Assembly: GCA_009903935.1 (NCBI GenBank)
Contig: WYEG01000040.1
Location: forward strand, 1 to 38,374
Length of the DNA stretch: 38,374 nt
Direction: 5' to 3'
Origin: Caldimicrobium sp.
GTDB taxonomy: Bacteria; Desulfobacterota; Thermodesulfobacteria; Thermodesulfobacteriales; Thermodesulfobacteriaceae
Positions 8,175-16,945 of this stretch are shown in pieces. The position numbers and the translations under genes were made by a program. Each line of letters opens with the position of its first letter. Within the stretch, counting starts at the first letter, position 1. Below the pieces are notes generated by a model. It worked only from the letters and a program-made list of their open reading frames with translations. It was not told where the DNA came from and searched no databases.

Positions 8175-8693
8175 CTAAACTTGGGTCATAAGGAGGTTTA
8201 GGTCAAGGGGTCTTTGGGCAAGCTCATTGTCAAGGTAAAAAAGGGCTTGAGGGTCGTTTTTTATAAGTCTAAGCTTATTAAGTATGGCTTTAAAGGATGC
8301 TTCTTCTTCTACCTGCTCATCTACAAACCATTGCAAGAAGTTCTCGGTAGCGTAGTCTTCAAACTTTCTTGCTAAGGTCATAAGCTTGTTTATCCTTGAG
8401 GTAACTTCCTGCTCATGCTTATAAGCGTAGGCAAACACATCCTCAGGACTTTGCCATTCCTTTGGAGGGGCAGGGATCTCCTGAAGCACAACCCTTCCAT
8501 CCCTCTCAAAGATAAACTTATAAAACTTCATGGCATGCATGAACTCTTCGGCAGTTTGAGCCTTCATCCAATGGGCAAAGCCTGGCAAGCCTAAATCTTC
8601 AAAGTAAGCAGCCATGGCTAAATAAAGATAACCAGAGTAGACCTCCCACTTTAACTGCTCATTCAAAGCAGACTCCATCTCAGGATGTAGCAT
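8175..8693 (-). CDS. ftnA: Ferritin (non-heme, FtnA type)
   Basis: A 172-residue four-helix iron storage protein of the usual bacterial ferritin length. Ferroxidase ligands are visible: E17 (LKWEVYSGYLYLAMA), E50 and H53 (AEEFMHAMKFY), a Glu in YKHEQEV near 94 and a Gln in FVDEQVEEE near 127. A clear ribosome site GGAGGT precedes the ATG by five bases. It stands alone, between two copies of the GC-rich repeat. It stores iron delivered by systems such as FeoB, encoded elsewhere in the window, and protects against oxygen. Confidence 0.95.
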   Translation of the reverse strand: MLHPEMESALNEQLKWEVYSGYLYLAMAAYFEDLGLPGFAHWMKAQTAEEFMHAMKFYKFIFERDGRVVLQEIPAPPKEWQSPEDVFAYAYKHEQEVTSRINKLMTLARKFEDYATENFLQWFVDEQVEEEASFKAILNKLRLIKNDPQALFYLDNELAQRPLDLNLLMTQV

Positions 8694-8756
8694 GGCTAAC
8701 CTCCATTTTAAATTTTTATTTTTTTAGAAAAAAAATAAATCAAAATCCAAAAACTT

Positions 8757-8970
8757 CAACTGGTTCTGGTGCTGTTCAAAAAGGTCTCCCCCCACTTTGT
8801 CCTGCCGAGCGTAAGCCGTGCATCCCTCACTTCGTTCGGGACGGCGTCCCCAGGGAGCCCCCTCGCTTGCGCTCAGGGCGACAAAAAAGGGGGGCTCGGG
8901 GCGACAGCAGAAGGGCTTGCACAAAAACATTTTTAATACAGCCTCCAACTGGTTCTTGACGCTGTTTAAA
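8757..8970. repeat. GC-rich repeat copy 4 bounded by imperfect direct repeats
   Basis: The core (about 8786-8908) contains CCTCACTTCGTTCGGGACGG, CCTCGCTTGCGCTCAGGGCG and GGCTCGGGGCGACA. It is bracketed by two similar segments of 24-25 bases, at 8757-8780 and 8946-8970, both starting CAACTGGTTCT and ending GCTGTT(C/T)AAA. They differ at four or so positions. This may be the original extent of a small mobile or amplifying element. No gene lies within. Confidence 0.6.
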
Positions 8971-8974
8971 TGGA

Positions 8975-9040
8975 GGGGCAACCGGCGATTTCCTATTAAG
9001 TAAAGCCAATCGTAGGGATGATCGCTGGTCGCCAAATATT
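8975..9040. repeat. Imperfect inverted repeat (GTAGGG...GGTCGCC type)
   Basis: GGCAACCGGCGAT near 8978-8990 pairs with ATCGCTGGTCGCC near 9020-9032 at 11 of 13 positions, and a T-rich run follows. It could act as a hairpin past the porin stop codon, or be a worn member of the widespread GTAGGGGCGACC repeat type. Confidence 0.4.
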
Positions 9041-9050
9041 TTTTTAAGGC

Positions 9051-10466
9051 TTAATACCTATACCTAAGTTCAGCCCTTAAGAAATGAGCAGTCTTTGCCT
9101 TTTTAGCGTAAAAATCATCCGGGTCAAAAATTTCATACTGAAACATTCCAGTTAAACCTTTTTTGAACTGACACTTAGCCAAGATTAGGTAAAGGTCTCC
9201 ACGGTCCTTTCCATCATTTGAAAATACATAAGTGGGTAAGCCTCTTGTTTTTTCATCGGCGTAAAGCCTTTGGTACCCTAACTGTAAACTTAGATTTGGT
9301 AAGGGAGTTAGGTAAAGATTAACAAGGGGCATCTTAAGGTTTGTCCAATAACCCGGAATGGGTCCTGCTTTAGACATAGTTTCTAAAAGATAGGTGTATA
9401 TGATGAGCTCATTCCAGTTAGGGTTCCGTGAAAATAGCGGGTTAAAGCCTTCATCTTTTTTACTCTTTGGGTCATCTCCTGAGAGATAGACATAGCCAAT
9501 CTCAACTTTTGGCTTCATCGGGCAGCTTGAGAAGGATTTTTCAACAAAAACATAGCCACCCCAAGCCCTTCTATCCGTCCCGTTTGAGTATTCTCCAAAC
9601 TGGCGCACAAGCTCAGCCCTAACCTTAGCTACTTTGAAATCATAAACAGCCCTTGCTCCAAGGTTATGAAGGTATGAGGCAAACTTCGGTCCGCCATACC
9701 GGCGATCCTCTTCCTCCTTTTTATAGATGTAGTAAGGCTCAAGCTCTAAACCGTTTGAAAGCTTGTTCCGCGAGTAGACCCAAAAGCCAAGCTCGTTTGA
9801 GCCGTTAAGCCTCTTTTTGTGCTTTATGTAGAGGCTTCCTGTATTATCCGCTGCTGGGGGTTTATCATCATAGGCTGGATGTATGCTTGGAAGAAAGACA
9901 TCCCTCATGGTGTTGCGAACAAGCACGATGTCTACCGTGTTTTTTGGAGTTATGGTTAGGACACCTTTTATAGCATTAAAGTAAAAAGACTTTGAGCCAT
10001 CACCCGGCGTTCCCTCAAGGATAAGAAAGCCTTCACCATACATATCCTTTCCCAAGAAATCTTGCCGTCCAATCCTCAAGTCAAGAGGAAGACCAAACAC
10101 CCTTTTTAAGTCAAGGTATAGATTATCTATTACCACTTCATCCTGGTCAAACTTTCGTCTGTCAGTTCCGTCCTTTAGCATATGATAATACGGTCCCATC
10201 TGATACTTGGGTTCAGTGTTTAGCCTTACCATTAGGCTTGTCTGATTGTTAATCTTTACTTCATCCCAAAGCATTACCCTTAAACGGAAAAAGCTTCTAT
10301 CCTTAAAAGAATTCTTACTGGTGTTAGTCCCCAAGGTAAACAAATTATCCCAGTTTTCATAACGGAACCTTACATCAAACCCTGGCTTTTGTTCAAAACC
10401 AAAGGCAACTGCCCCATTAAGCAAGGTTAACCCAAGAAGGGCAGAAAGAACTTTTTTCTTTGCCAT
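9051..10466 (-). CDS. Outer-membrane beta-barrel porin, alginate-export (AlgE-like) domain
   Basis: A 471-residue exported protein. Residues 1-22 form a signal peptide (MAKKKVLSALLGLTLLNGAVAF). The mature part has alternating amphipathic strands throughout, an early GFDVRFRYENW, IGRQDFLGKDMYGEGFLILEGTPGDGSKS near the plug region, and a C-terminal aromatic end (AELRYRY), as expected for an outer-membrane barrel. The order RYE...R.RV...L.GRQ...G matches the alginate-export family, which in non-alginate bacteria serves as a general or unknown porin. GGGGTGAAGG lies directly before the ATG. A strong promoter is seen upstream. Substrate unknown. Confidence 0.85.
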   Translation of the reverse strand: MAKKKVLSALLGLTLLNGAVAFGFEQKPGFDVRFRYENWDNLFTLGTNTSKNSFKDRSFFRLRVMLWDEVKINNQTSLMVRLNTEPKYQMGPYYHMLKDGTDRRKFDQDEVVIDNLYLDLKRVFGLPLDLRIGRQDFLGKDMYGEGFLILEGTPGDGSKSFYFNAIKGVLTITPKNTVDIVLVRNTMRDVFLPSIHPAYDDKPPAADNTGSLYIKHKKRLNGSNELGFWVYSRNKLSNGLELEPYYIYKKEEEDRRYGGPKFASYLHNLGARAVYDFKVAKVRAELVRQFGEYSNGTDRRAWGGYVFVEKSFSSCPMKPKVEIGYVYLSGDDPKSKKDEGFNPLFSRNPNWNELIIYTYLLETMSKAGPIPGYWTNLKMPLVNLYLTPLPNLSLQLGYQRLYADEKTRGLPTYVFSNDGKDRGDLYLILAKCQFKKGLTGMFQYEIFDPDDFYAKKAKTAHFLRAELRYRY

Positions 10467-10500
10467 CCTTCACCCCCCGCTGAGATTGATGATAAGAGGC

Positions 10501-10529
10501 AAATTACCGAAAAATTGGAGTTATGTCAA
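10501..10529 (-). promoter_or_regulatory. Sigma-70 promoter for the AlgE-like porin
   Basis: On the minus strand TTGACA (10524-10529) and TAATTT (10501-10506) are spaced by exactly 17 bases, some 35-60 bases before the porin start. Confidence 0.6.
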
Positions 10530-10660
10530 GGGAGGGCGTCCTAAAATTAAGGGGGGTAAGCAGAGAGTATTTTGTGTATCATTTAAATGAACTTTAATTC
10601 AGGTATAATTTTAATGCTAAATTAGATGAAATAGTGTTTAATGTGCTTGGTGGAATAAAA

Positions 10661-11143
10661 ATGAGCAATTACCTAACTTTTGTATTTAACACTTTAACCA
10701 TGTTACTTCTTGATCTACTTATCCCAATTATAGCCCTTTTTTGAGGTCGCTATGAAAAAAAGGTCTTTTTTTAATCCCCCTTCCTCTTTATTGTTTTCTT
10801 TATATAGGACTTGTTAAGCTCATGCTATCTGCTGTTTTTTTATGACTGTTCTTTTAAGCCATCTTATTTTTTTCCTTAATATCTTCTCTCTTTATGAGTA
10901 TTCTTCGCGCTACCCTAGCCGAGTCATTCCCTGTTAAAATAAGAGGATCTTTTTTAGTTCTTTATAATATATCCCTTGCTATCTTTTTGGGGAACTGCAC
11001 CAATGGTTTCTACCCATTTTGTAGAAAAGTCTAACATTTTAACTTTTCCAGGAATTTATCTTACTGCAATTTTAGCTTTAGCCTTTGTTTTATCAATCCT
11101 TATCTACTTGAGACAAATTCAAGGAAGTCTAAAATTAAGCTAA
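10661..11143 (+). pseudogene. Decayed MFS transporter (metabolite:H+ symporter type), C-terminal half
   Basis: Reading across frames gives a recognisable transporter end: MSNYLTFVFNTLTMLLLDLL, then IPIIALF, a TGA (10742-10744), GRYEKK, several shifts, then LRATLAESFPVKIRGSFLVL with YNISLAIFLG, a one-base shift at the GGGG near 10990, and GTAPMVSTHFVEK followed by PGIYLTAILALAFVLSILIY before a TAA at 11141. The A-E-x-F-P-x-x-x-R-G and G-T-A-P motifs are typical of ProP/KgtP-like symporters. At least one stop and two or more frameshifts prevent expression of a full product, and the first half of the usual length (about 430 residues) is missing. It is AT-rich like the neighbouring P-type ATPase. 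Confidence 0.72.
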
Positions 11144-11166
11144 ATTTTTTAAATGATTTTACAATT

Positions 11167-13599
11167 TTATAAGTCATACTTTTTATAGAACAGCTTTTTA
11201 GCAATTTCTACTATTAAAATATAAAGTATAATTACTATCGCTACGAAAATATATAGTTGAATAGACAAGGGTTTAAGTTCTAAAAGTTTACCAAGAGGTG
11301 TAAATGGTAAAATAAAACCTATTATAGATATTGCAAACGTATTTACGAGTAGAAAAATTGATGGATTGCTATTTAAGAAGAATTTCTTGGTGCGTAAAAC
11401 CAATAAAATAAATATTTGTGTCAAAAGACTCTCAATAAACCATGCAGAACGAAAAAGTTCTACGCTTGTCTTAAAAATAAAAAGCAAAAAAGTAAAAGTT
11501 ATAAAATCAAATATTGAGCTTATTAATCCAAAAACTATCATAAATTTTTTAATAAACTCTATATCCCACTTTTTTGGACTTTTTATCCAATCTTTATCTA
11601 CATTATCAGAAGGTATAGACATCACAGCAATATCTGATAAAAGATTAGTTGTTAATACCTGTTTGGGCAACATAGGAAGAAAAGGCACTATAAAGGATGC
11701 TCCTGTCATAGAAAATACATTTCCAAAGTTAGAACTAACTTGCATAAAAAGGTACTTTATGGTATTTAAAAAAGTTTTCCTACCTTCAATGACAAAATCT
11801 ATTATGGCTTGTAAATCTGATTTTAAAAAAACTATATCTGCGCTTTCTTTTGCCACATCTACTGCATTTTCAACGGATATTGCAACGTCTGCACTTCTCA
11901 TTGCAGCGATATCATTTATACCGTCTCCCATATAACCAACTACATAGCCTGCTTTTCTAAGTGCGAGTACTATATTATCTTTTTGTAATGGAGAAAGTTC
12001 AGCAAATATAAAAGTATCTTTTACTCTTTTAATGAGAGCATCTTCAGAAATTTTATTTATTTCATCTCCACTTAGTACCCCACCTTTAAACCCAAGATTT
12101 TCAGCTATATGCTGAGCTACAAATTTGTTATCTCCTGTAATTATTCTTAGTTCTATCCCTAAACTTAAAAGTCTATCAATTAAGTCTTTTGCATCTTTTT
12201 TTAATGGGTCATGGAGAATAACGAATCCAAGAAAGATTTCCTCTTTCTCATCTTTAAAATCAATTTTGTCTTTATCAACTTGTTTGTAAGCTACAGCAAT
12301 TAATTTAAAACCTTGACAACTATAGTATGTGTAAAGCTCTTCAATCTTTTGAATAACCTCTTCAATATTAACAACCTTTCCATCAATTTCTGCATAGCTA
12401 CAAATTTCTATTACATGAAAATAAGCACCTTTTGTGACTAATATATTTTGCGTATCTTTTTTAACAAGAATTGATAACCTTTTTCTGTTAAAATCGTAGG
12501 GAAGTTCATCTAACTTTTTAAATTCCGAAATATTGATAGATTTTAAACTTTCTTTTATTGCATCGTCTATAGGATTTTTATAGCCGGTTTGAAAATGAGA
12601 GTTTATATAAGAAAATAAGGCTATTTTTTCATTATCTTTATCATTTATGTCTTTAAATGCAAACACTTTCATCTTCCCCTCTGTTAATGTTCCAGTTTTA
12701 TCACAACACAGAACATTCATACTACCAAAATTTTCTATAGACACCAATCTTTTTACTATTGCATCTTTACGAGCCATATTTCTTGCACCATAAGAAAGAG
12801 CAACACTTATTACTGCAGGAAGTAGTACTGGGGTTATACCAATCCCAAGAGAAAGTGCAAATAAGAGGGAGCTTATTATACCTCTGTCATAATAAGCATT
12901 AACTGCAAATACAATAATTATAAGAACTGTAGCTGTTTCAAAGAGTGTATACCCAAATCTTCTTAAACCTCTTTCGAAGTCTGTTCTTTCTTTACCAAGT
13001 CTTAATCTATCTACAATTTTTCCATATTCAGTATCCTTGCCAGTTTTTATAACTTCCATGACTCCAAATCCACTTATTACATGAGTTCCCATGAAAAGAT
13101 TGCTTCCTTCAAATTTTTCAACAGGATAGGCTTCCCCAGTCAATAAAGATTCATTTACAAATAAATCTTTACCTTTAATTACTACACCATCGGCAGGTAT
13201 CATATCCCCTGCTCGCAAAAAAACTATATCTCCTGGAACTACATGTTCAATTGGTATTTCCATTTCTTTACCATCTCTTATTACTGATACATAAGTCTTA
13301 ACCATAGAAAGAAGTTTTTCTATAGTTTTGTATGCACCTCTTTCCTGCCAAAAACCTAAGAACCCAGCAAGCAATATGATACTAATTATTATGAAAGCAT
13401 CTATTTTTTCACCTAAAATAGCCGAAAGTAAAGCAGTAAATAAAAGCAATAATATATAAGGACTTTTAAATTGATTTATTAATAGTTCTATATCTTTAAG
13501 TTTTTTATCTTCCTTTATCTTATTATAACCATAATTCTTAAGCCTTTCTTCCGCATCTTTTGTAGATAGACCTAATCTTTCTGAAAGTTCAATTTCCAT
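11167..13599 (-). CDS. P-type ATPase of the MgtA/MgtB (Mg2+, P3B) class
   Basis: An 810-residue ion pump with all main P-type elements: N-terminal cation ATPase domain, actuator loop with LLTGEAYPVEK, membrane motif GITPVLLPAV, phosphorylation site CCDKTGTLTEGK (about 300), hinge GYMGDGINDIAAMRSADVA, and six C-terminal helices. The class is indicated by IVKRLVSIENFGSMNVLCCD and by SSNFGNVFSMTGASFIVPFL with SPKKWDIEFIKKFM, close to the MgtA pattern. The actuator motif reads TGEA rather than the usual TGES. It is about 90 residues shorter than enterobacterial MgtA. The gene is much more AT-rich than the housekeeping operons, is not in an operon and lies between two decayed ORFs, which suggests acquisition. 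AGGAG precedes the start. Confidence 0.88.
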   Translation of the reverse strand: MEIELSERLGLSTKDAEERLKNYGYNKIKEDKKLKDIELLINQFKSPYILLLLFTALLSAILGEKIDAFIIISIILLAGFLGFWQERGAYKTIEKLLSMVKTYVSVIRDGKEMEIPIEHVVPGDIVFLRAGDMIPADGVVIKGKDLFVNESLLTGEAYPVEKFEGSNLFMGTHVISGFGVMEVIKTGKDTEYGKIVDRLRLGKERTDFERGLRRFGYTLFETATVLIIIVFAVNAYYDRGIISSLLFALSLGIGITPVLLPAVISVALSYGARNMARKDAIVKRLVSIENFGSMNVLCCDKTGTLTEGKMKVFAFKDINDKDNEKIALFSYINSHFQTGYKNPIDDAIKESLKSINISEFKKLDELPYDFNRKRLSILVKKDTQNILVTKGAYFHVIEICSYAEIDGKVVNIEEVIQKIEELYTYYSCQGFKLIAVAYKQVDKDKIDFKDEKEEIFLGFVILHDPLKKDAKDLIDRLLSLGIELRIITGDNKFVAQHIAENLGFKGGVLSGDEINKISEDALIKRVKDTFIFAELSPLQKDNIVLALRKAGYVVGYMGDGINDIAAMRSADVAISVENAVDVAKESADIVFLKSDLQAIIDFVIEGRKTFLNTIKYLFMQVSSNFGNVFSMTGASFIVPFLPMLPKQVLTTNLLSDIAVMSIPSDNVDKDWIKSPKKWDIEFIKKFMIVFGLISSIFDFITFTFLLFIFKTSVELFRSAWFIESLLTQIFILLVLRTKKFFLNSNPSIFLLVNTFAISIIGFILPFTPLGKLLELKPLSIQLYIFVAIVIILYILIVEIAKKLFYKKYDL

Positions 13600-13631
13600 A
13601 AAAAGGTCTCCTAAAGATCTGGATAGGGGAA

Positions 13632-13637
13632 ATTATA
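13632..13637 (-). promoter_or_regulatory. Likely -10 element for the P-type ATPase
   Basis: A perfect TATAAT on the minus strand lies about 33 bases before the ATPase start. The matching -35 region (GCTTAA at 13655-13660) is poor. No Mg riboswitch is apparent in so short a leader. Confidence 0.4.
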
Positions 13638-13689
13638 GCAAATTAACCTAAAAATTAAGCATCCTCTAAAGAAAGTATTCATAGTATCC

Positions 13690-14010
13690 TTTTTATTGTG
13701 TAAAAATTTCTCAGGAAAGAGCATGGTAGTTCCCCAAATCAATCTCGTTAAATCCCCATTAACCTCCTTAACTTTAACCTCTCATTCAGATCTTTCAAGG
13801 TCAAATATAATAATCTTTCAGCTGTTCCTTTTATCAAAAAGCTTGTTATTCAGCATTTTCTTGAAGAGTTTCTTAACATCTCATGAAAGTTGAAAGAACC
13901 ATCTTCCTTGAAAATAAACTTAATAACAAAGTCAATATTCCCATCAAAGAGTAAAAACACCATTTACCGGGTTTACAAGATAAATAAAATTGACCCTGCC
14001 ATTCTATTAA
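13690..14010 (-). pseudogene. Decayed ORF of unknown function
   Basis: No intact gene is present, but three minus-strand pieces read like soluble protein: EWQGQFYLSCKPGKWCFYS, then (after a shift in a T tract) FDGNIDFVIKFIFKEDGSFN with FHEMLRNS, then NNKLFDKRNS-stop-KIIIFDLERSE-stop-EVKVKEVNGDLTRLIWGTTM. Both internal stops are TGA (about 13818-13820 and 13782-13784). The original family is not recognised. Alternatively the pieces are chance open stretches in AT-rich DNA, though their composition argues against it. Confidence 0.35.
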
Positions 14011-14043
14011 ACTCTGGTTAAGCAATATTTAACCAAATATACT

Positions 14044-15402
14044 TCAGGCTCTTACTTTTGAAATTACAGGGGATTGGAGAAAGTACTTTTTTACAATCCT
14101 TGCCCTTTCAAAATGGTTTACGATGGGCTGAGGATAGGGAAGTTTGTACTCCAAGGGGTCATGAAGCATATAAGAGGGTAAATCCTTTAACTCAGGAAGG
14201 TATTTCTTTATATATCTTGCTTCAGGGTCAAATTTTTTAGCCTGAAGAATTGGGTTGAACATCCTAAAAGGCTTTGGGTCTGCTCCCACAGAAGCTACCC
14301 ATTGCCAATTTCCTGTATTCACTACCTCATCGTAATCGATGAGATTTTCTCTGAAGAAGGCTTCACCAAGCCTCCAATCGATAAACAAGTCTTTAGTTAA
14401 GAAAGAGGCAACGATCATCCTTGCCCGATTGTGCATGAACCCCTCTGATAATAACTGCCTAATTCCAGCATCGACGATGGGATATCCGGTTCTTCCCTCT
14501 GCAAGGGCTTTAAAAATCTTTTCATTATTTTCCCAAGGAATGTTCCTTCGGTTTTCCTGAAATTCGCATTCCTTAAGTTGAGGGAAATAGTGCTTTATAT
14601 GATACCAAAATTCTCTCCAAGCCAATTCTTTAATAAATTGGCAGTCTTCTCCGGCAACCTCTTTAGCCTTCTTAAATATTGTTCGTAGGGAGATGACCCC
14701 AAATCTTATGTAGGGCGAAAGCTTTGATGTGCCGTCAAGGTCAAGCCTATTTCTTGTTTCATCATATCTTCTAAAATCAAATTCGTTCAATCTTTGAAAA
14801 CCAAAATCTAAGGGAAAATATCTGTTTTCTTCATACTCTCTATTCTGCAAGAGTTTATCCAGTGTGCTAAAAGGCAGTTCTGGAACTTTGACCTTAGTAG
14901 GAATTGGTTTGCACTCAAGCATTAAATTTTTTAACCAATCCTTTAAAAAGTGGCTATAAACTCTCTTGAAGGGTACCTTGGTTATGTCGCAAAGAAAGTT
15001 TCCTAAGTAAACATGGAAGTCTATGCCATAAGAAAGACAGATTGATTTTACCTCCTTTTCAATTTCCTCACCTGTGAAGGAAAAGGCTTTATTGGTAAAG
15101 ACTGCCTGAGCTTGAGAGGTCTTAATTATCTCTGGAAAGACCTCTCTTGGCTCCCCAACGAAGACATAGAGCTTACCTCCAAGATCCCTTAAATCTTTGT
15201 CAAGCTTTTTTAAGGCTGATACAATAAATCCAAGCCTGTCTTTTCTTTTGCCAAATTTTTCAAGCAAGCTTGGAATAAAAATAAAGATAGGGATAATCTC
15301 CTCTGCAAGGATTGAAGCTTCATACAGAGCCTCATTATCATCAATCCTCAGATCCCTTTTAAACCAAACAACAACCCTTTTATACTTTTTCTTTTCATTC
15401 AT
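14044..15402 (-). CDS. phrB: Cryptochrome/photolyase family protein, class I CPD photolyase type
   Basis: A flavoenzyme that repairs UV pyrimidine dimers using light. I take ATG 15402 (MNEKKKYKRVVVWFKRDLR, 452 residues); an in-frame upstream ATG at 15453 adds 17 residues lying in the previous gene. The N-terminal alpha/beta antenna domain covers about 8-135 (WFKRDLRIDDNEAL). The FAD domain has GRTGYPIVDAGIRQL, HNRARMIVASFLTKDL, and NTGNWQWVASVGADPKPFRM followed by FNP. The tryptophans expected for electron transfer are present in this part. The gene overlaps the upstream EAL gene by eight bases, so the two are co-translated. DNA repair is more likely than signalling, but the overlap leaves a sensory role open. 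Confidence 0.92.
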   Translation of the reverse strand: MNEKKKYKRVVVWFKRDLRIDDNEALYEASILAEEIIPIFIFIPSLLEKFGKRKDRLGFIVSALKKLDKDLRDLGGKLYVFVGEPREVFPEIIKTSQAQAVFTNKAFSFTGEEIEKEVKSICLSYGIDFHVYLGNFLCDITKVPFKRVYSHFLKDWLKNLMLECKPIPTKVKVPELPFSTLDKLLQNREYEENRYFPLDFGFQRLNEFDFRRYDETRNRLDLDGTSKLSPYIRFGVISLRTIFKKAKEVAGEDCQFIKELAWREFWYHIKHYFPQLKECEFQENRRNIPWENNEKIFKALAEGRTGYPIVDAGIRQLLSEGFMHNRARMIVASFLTKDLFIDWRLGEAFFRENLIDYDEVVNTGNWQWVASVGADPKPFRMFNPILQAKKFDPEARYIKKYLPELKDLPSYMLHDPLEYKLPYPQPIVNHFERARIVKKYFLQSPVISKVRA

Positions 15403-16474
15403 TAAGCCAGCTAAAGTCGAGCTGAAATATTGGTTCTGGATGGGGTTTTGCAAAAAGGAATCCTTGCATTAATCTTACGCCAAGTTTGTAAAGAGTTTTG
15501 GCTTCTTCGCTTCTTTCTATTCCCTCAGCAATTATTTCAATTCCATGGGAGCTTACTGCCTGAATAAGTGCCTTTACTAAATCAAGCTTGATAGGGCTTT
15601 GGTCTATTCCTTCGATCAATTCTCTGCTAATTTTGACAAAATTTGGTTGCAATCTTATTAAGGCTTCAAGGGAGCTAAAACCTGTGCCAACATCATCTAA
15701 AGCGGTTTTGAACCCGTTCCCTCTGTAGTATTCAAGAATTTTATTGAGATGTTCAAAATCCTTTACCTTTTCAGTTTCTACCACCTCAAAGACTAAATTT
15801 TCGGGGTTCCACTCTAATTGAAAAGCCCATTTTATAGTGCTTTGCAGACAAAAAACAGGATCATAAATTACAGTGGGTAAAAAGTTAATGAAGACCTTAT
15901 GCTTTTTTAGACCCTTAACAGCGGCGGTTTTTACGGAAACCTCTCTACAACTCCGGTCAAGATAAAAAAGCGTGTCAGTTGCTCGAGCAGCTTCAAAAAG
16001 ATAGTATGGACTTAAAATTTCTCCGTTTTTCTTAACACCCCTTATCAAGCATTCAAAACCATAAACCTCTTTTCTTTCCAGGTTAACAATAGGATGGAAG
16101 TATACGGTTAGTCTATTTGTCTCTAAAATCTCAAGGTATTCGATATACCTTAAAATAGCTGAATAAACGCTCAAGGGTTTTAATCGAGGAATAACTGAAA
16201 GTAAATTCTCTCCCTTTGTAAGAAATCCGACCTTCAAATCTTCTTTTTCAGCTTCACTTAAAGGTTGACTGGCAAGGGTTGATATTAACTCTTCCATATT
16301 TACCTCTGGAATTAGTATCTGCCCTTGAAGTAGGTTATACGAGAAGTTGCTTTCAGAAATAAGCTTTGCCACTTTTTGTATCAGGAAATCTATAGAGGAA
16401 AAAATAACTACATCAACTTTCTCTCCCGGAAATTTTGGTAAGATTTCACATTTTGGGCAGGGTTTTTCGTCCAT
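15395..16474 (-). CDS. EAL-domain protein, probable c-di-GMP phosphodiesterase
   Basis: A 359-residue cytoplasmic protein. The first 100 residues are an unrecognised domain starting with a CxxC pair (C6, C9 in MDEKPCPKCEIL). The EAL domain spans about 115-345. Catalytic features are mostly present: the EAL motif reads ECL (141-143) in YGFECLIRG, N197 (FINFLP), E230 in FEVVE, DDVGTGFSS (D260, D261), K281 and E317 in AEGIE. Since Glu and the metal-binding acids remain, hydrolysis of c-di-GMP is plausible. GGGAGGT precedes the ATG. It is followed, with overlap, by the photolyase gene, hinting at light- or redox-linked second-messenger control; that link is inference. Confidence 0.88.
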   Translation of the reverse strand: MDEKPCPKCEILPKFPGEKVDVVIFSSIDFLIQKVAKLISESNFSYNLLQGQILIPEVNMEELISTLASQPLSEAEKEDLKVGFLTKGENLLSVIPRLKPLSVYSAILRYIEYLEILETNRLTVYFHPIVNLERKEVYGFECLIRGVKKNGEILSPYYLFEAARATDTLFYLDRSCREVSVKTAAVKGLKKHKVFINFLPTVIYDPVFCLQSTIKWAFQLEWNPENLVFEVVETEKVKDFEHLNKILEYYRGNGFKTALDDVGTGFSSLEALIRLQPNFVKISRELIEGIDQSPIKLDLVKALIQAVSSHGIEIIAEGIERSEEAKTLYKLGVRLMQGFLFAKPHPEPIFQLDFSWLNE

Positions 16475-16945
16475 GGCTACCTCCCTTGCTATGATATTTT
16501 TATATTTTTAAAAGGTTTCACAATTTTTTATCGTCGCGCTTACTTGTTATGATGTATTCTATCTCCTACAATTTTTATGTTAAGCTTTGTTTAATTTAAT
16601 AAATTCATCTTTGTTAGGCTTTTTAGGCCTCCAAAGGAATTTGTCCTTCTGCCCTCTAAATTAATTGGGCACATCCAATTCGTAGCCCCCTTTTTCTTAC
16701 TTAAAGAATACATTCTAATTTAGAAATTTGATTCCAATTTTTGGCGGAATATTCTTTTTGGAACTTAAAAATAAAAAAAAGGAGCTCAAAGCTTCTTGTA
16801 GGGATTAACCTTTAGAGGATGCATCTTTAGCTGTAATTTTTTAGAAAAACCTAACTGGTAGAATGCATTTAAACGAGGCTTGACGGCATAGGTTTCAGTG
16901 AAAGCTTCCTGCAAGTTTGCACACCCTTAAAACCAAGTCCCCCAT
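16475..16945. other. AT-rich intergenic region with a possible C-terminal gene remnant
   Basis: Contains the leader and ribosome site of the EAL gene at its left end. On the minus strand, 16580-16684 reads YELDVPN-stop-FRGQKDKFLWRPKKPNKDEF, then IKLNKA and a stop. This looks like the tail of a lost gene but matches no family I can name. The rest shows no gene, promoter or terminator I can support. Confidence 0.3.

Noticed and set aside
8724-9035. Open frames between ferritin and the porin
   Set aside because: Repeat-derived, no start signals, overlapping on both strands.
11366-11935. A 189-residue plus-strand open frame
   Set aside because: Antisense shadow of the P-type ATPase, rich in Lys/Ser/Ile from AT-rich DNA, with no ribosome site.
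13696-13893. A 65-residue plus-strand open frame
   Set aside because: Opposite strand to the decayed ORF; Ser/Leu-rich shadow with no start signal.
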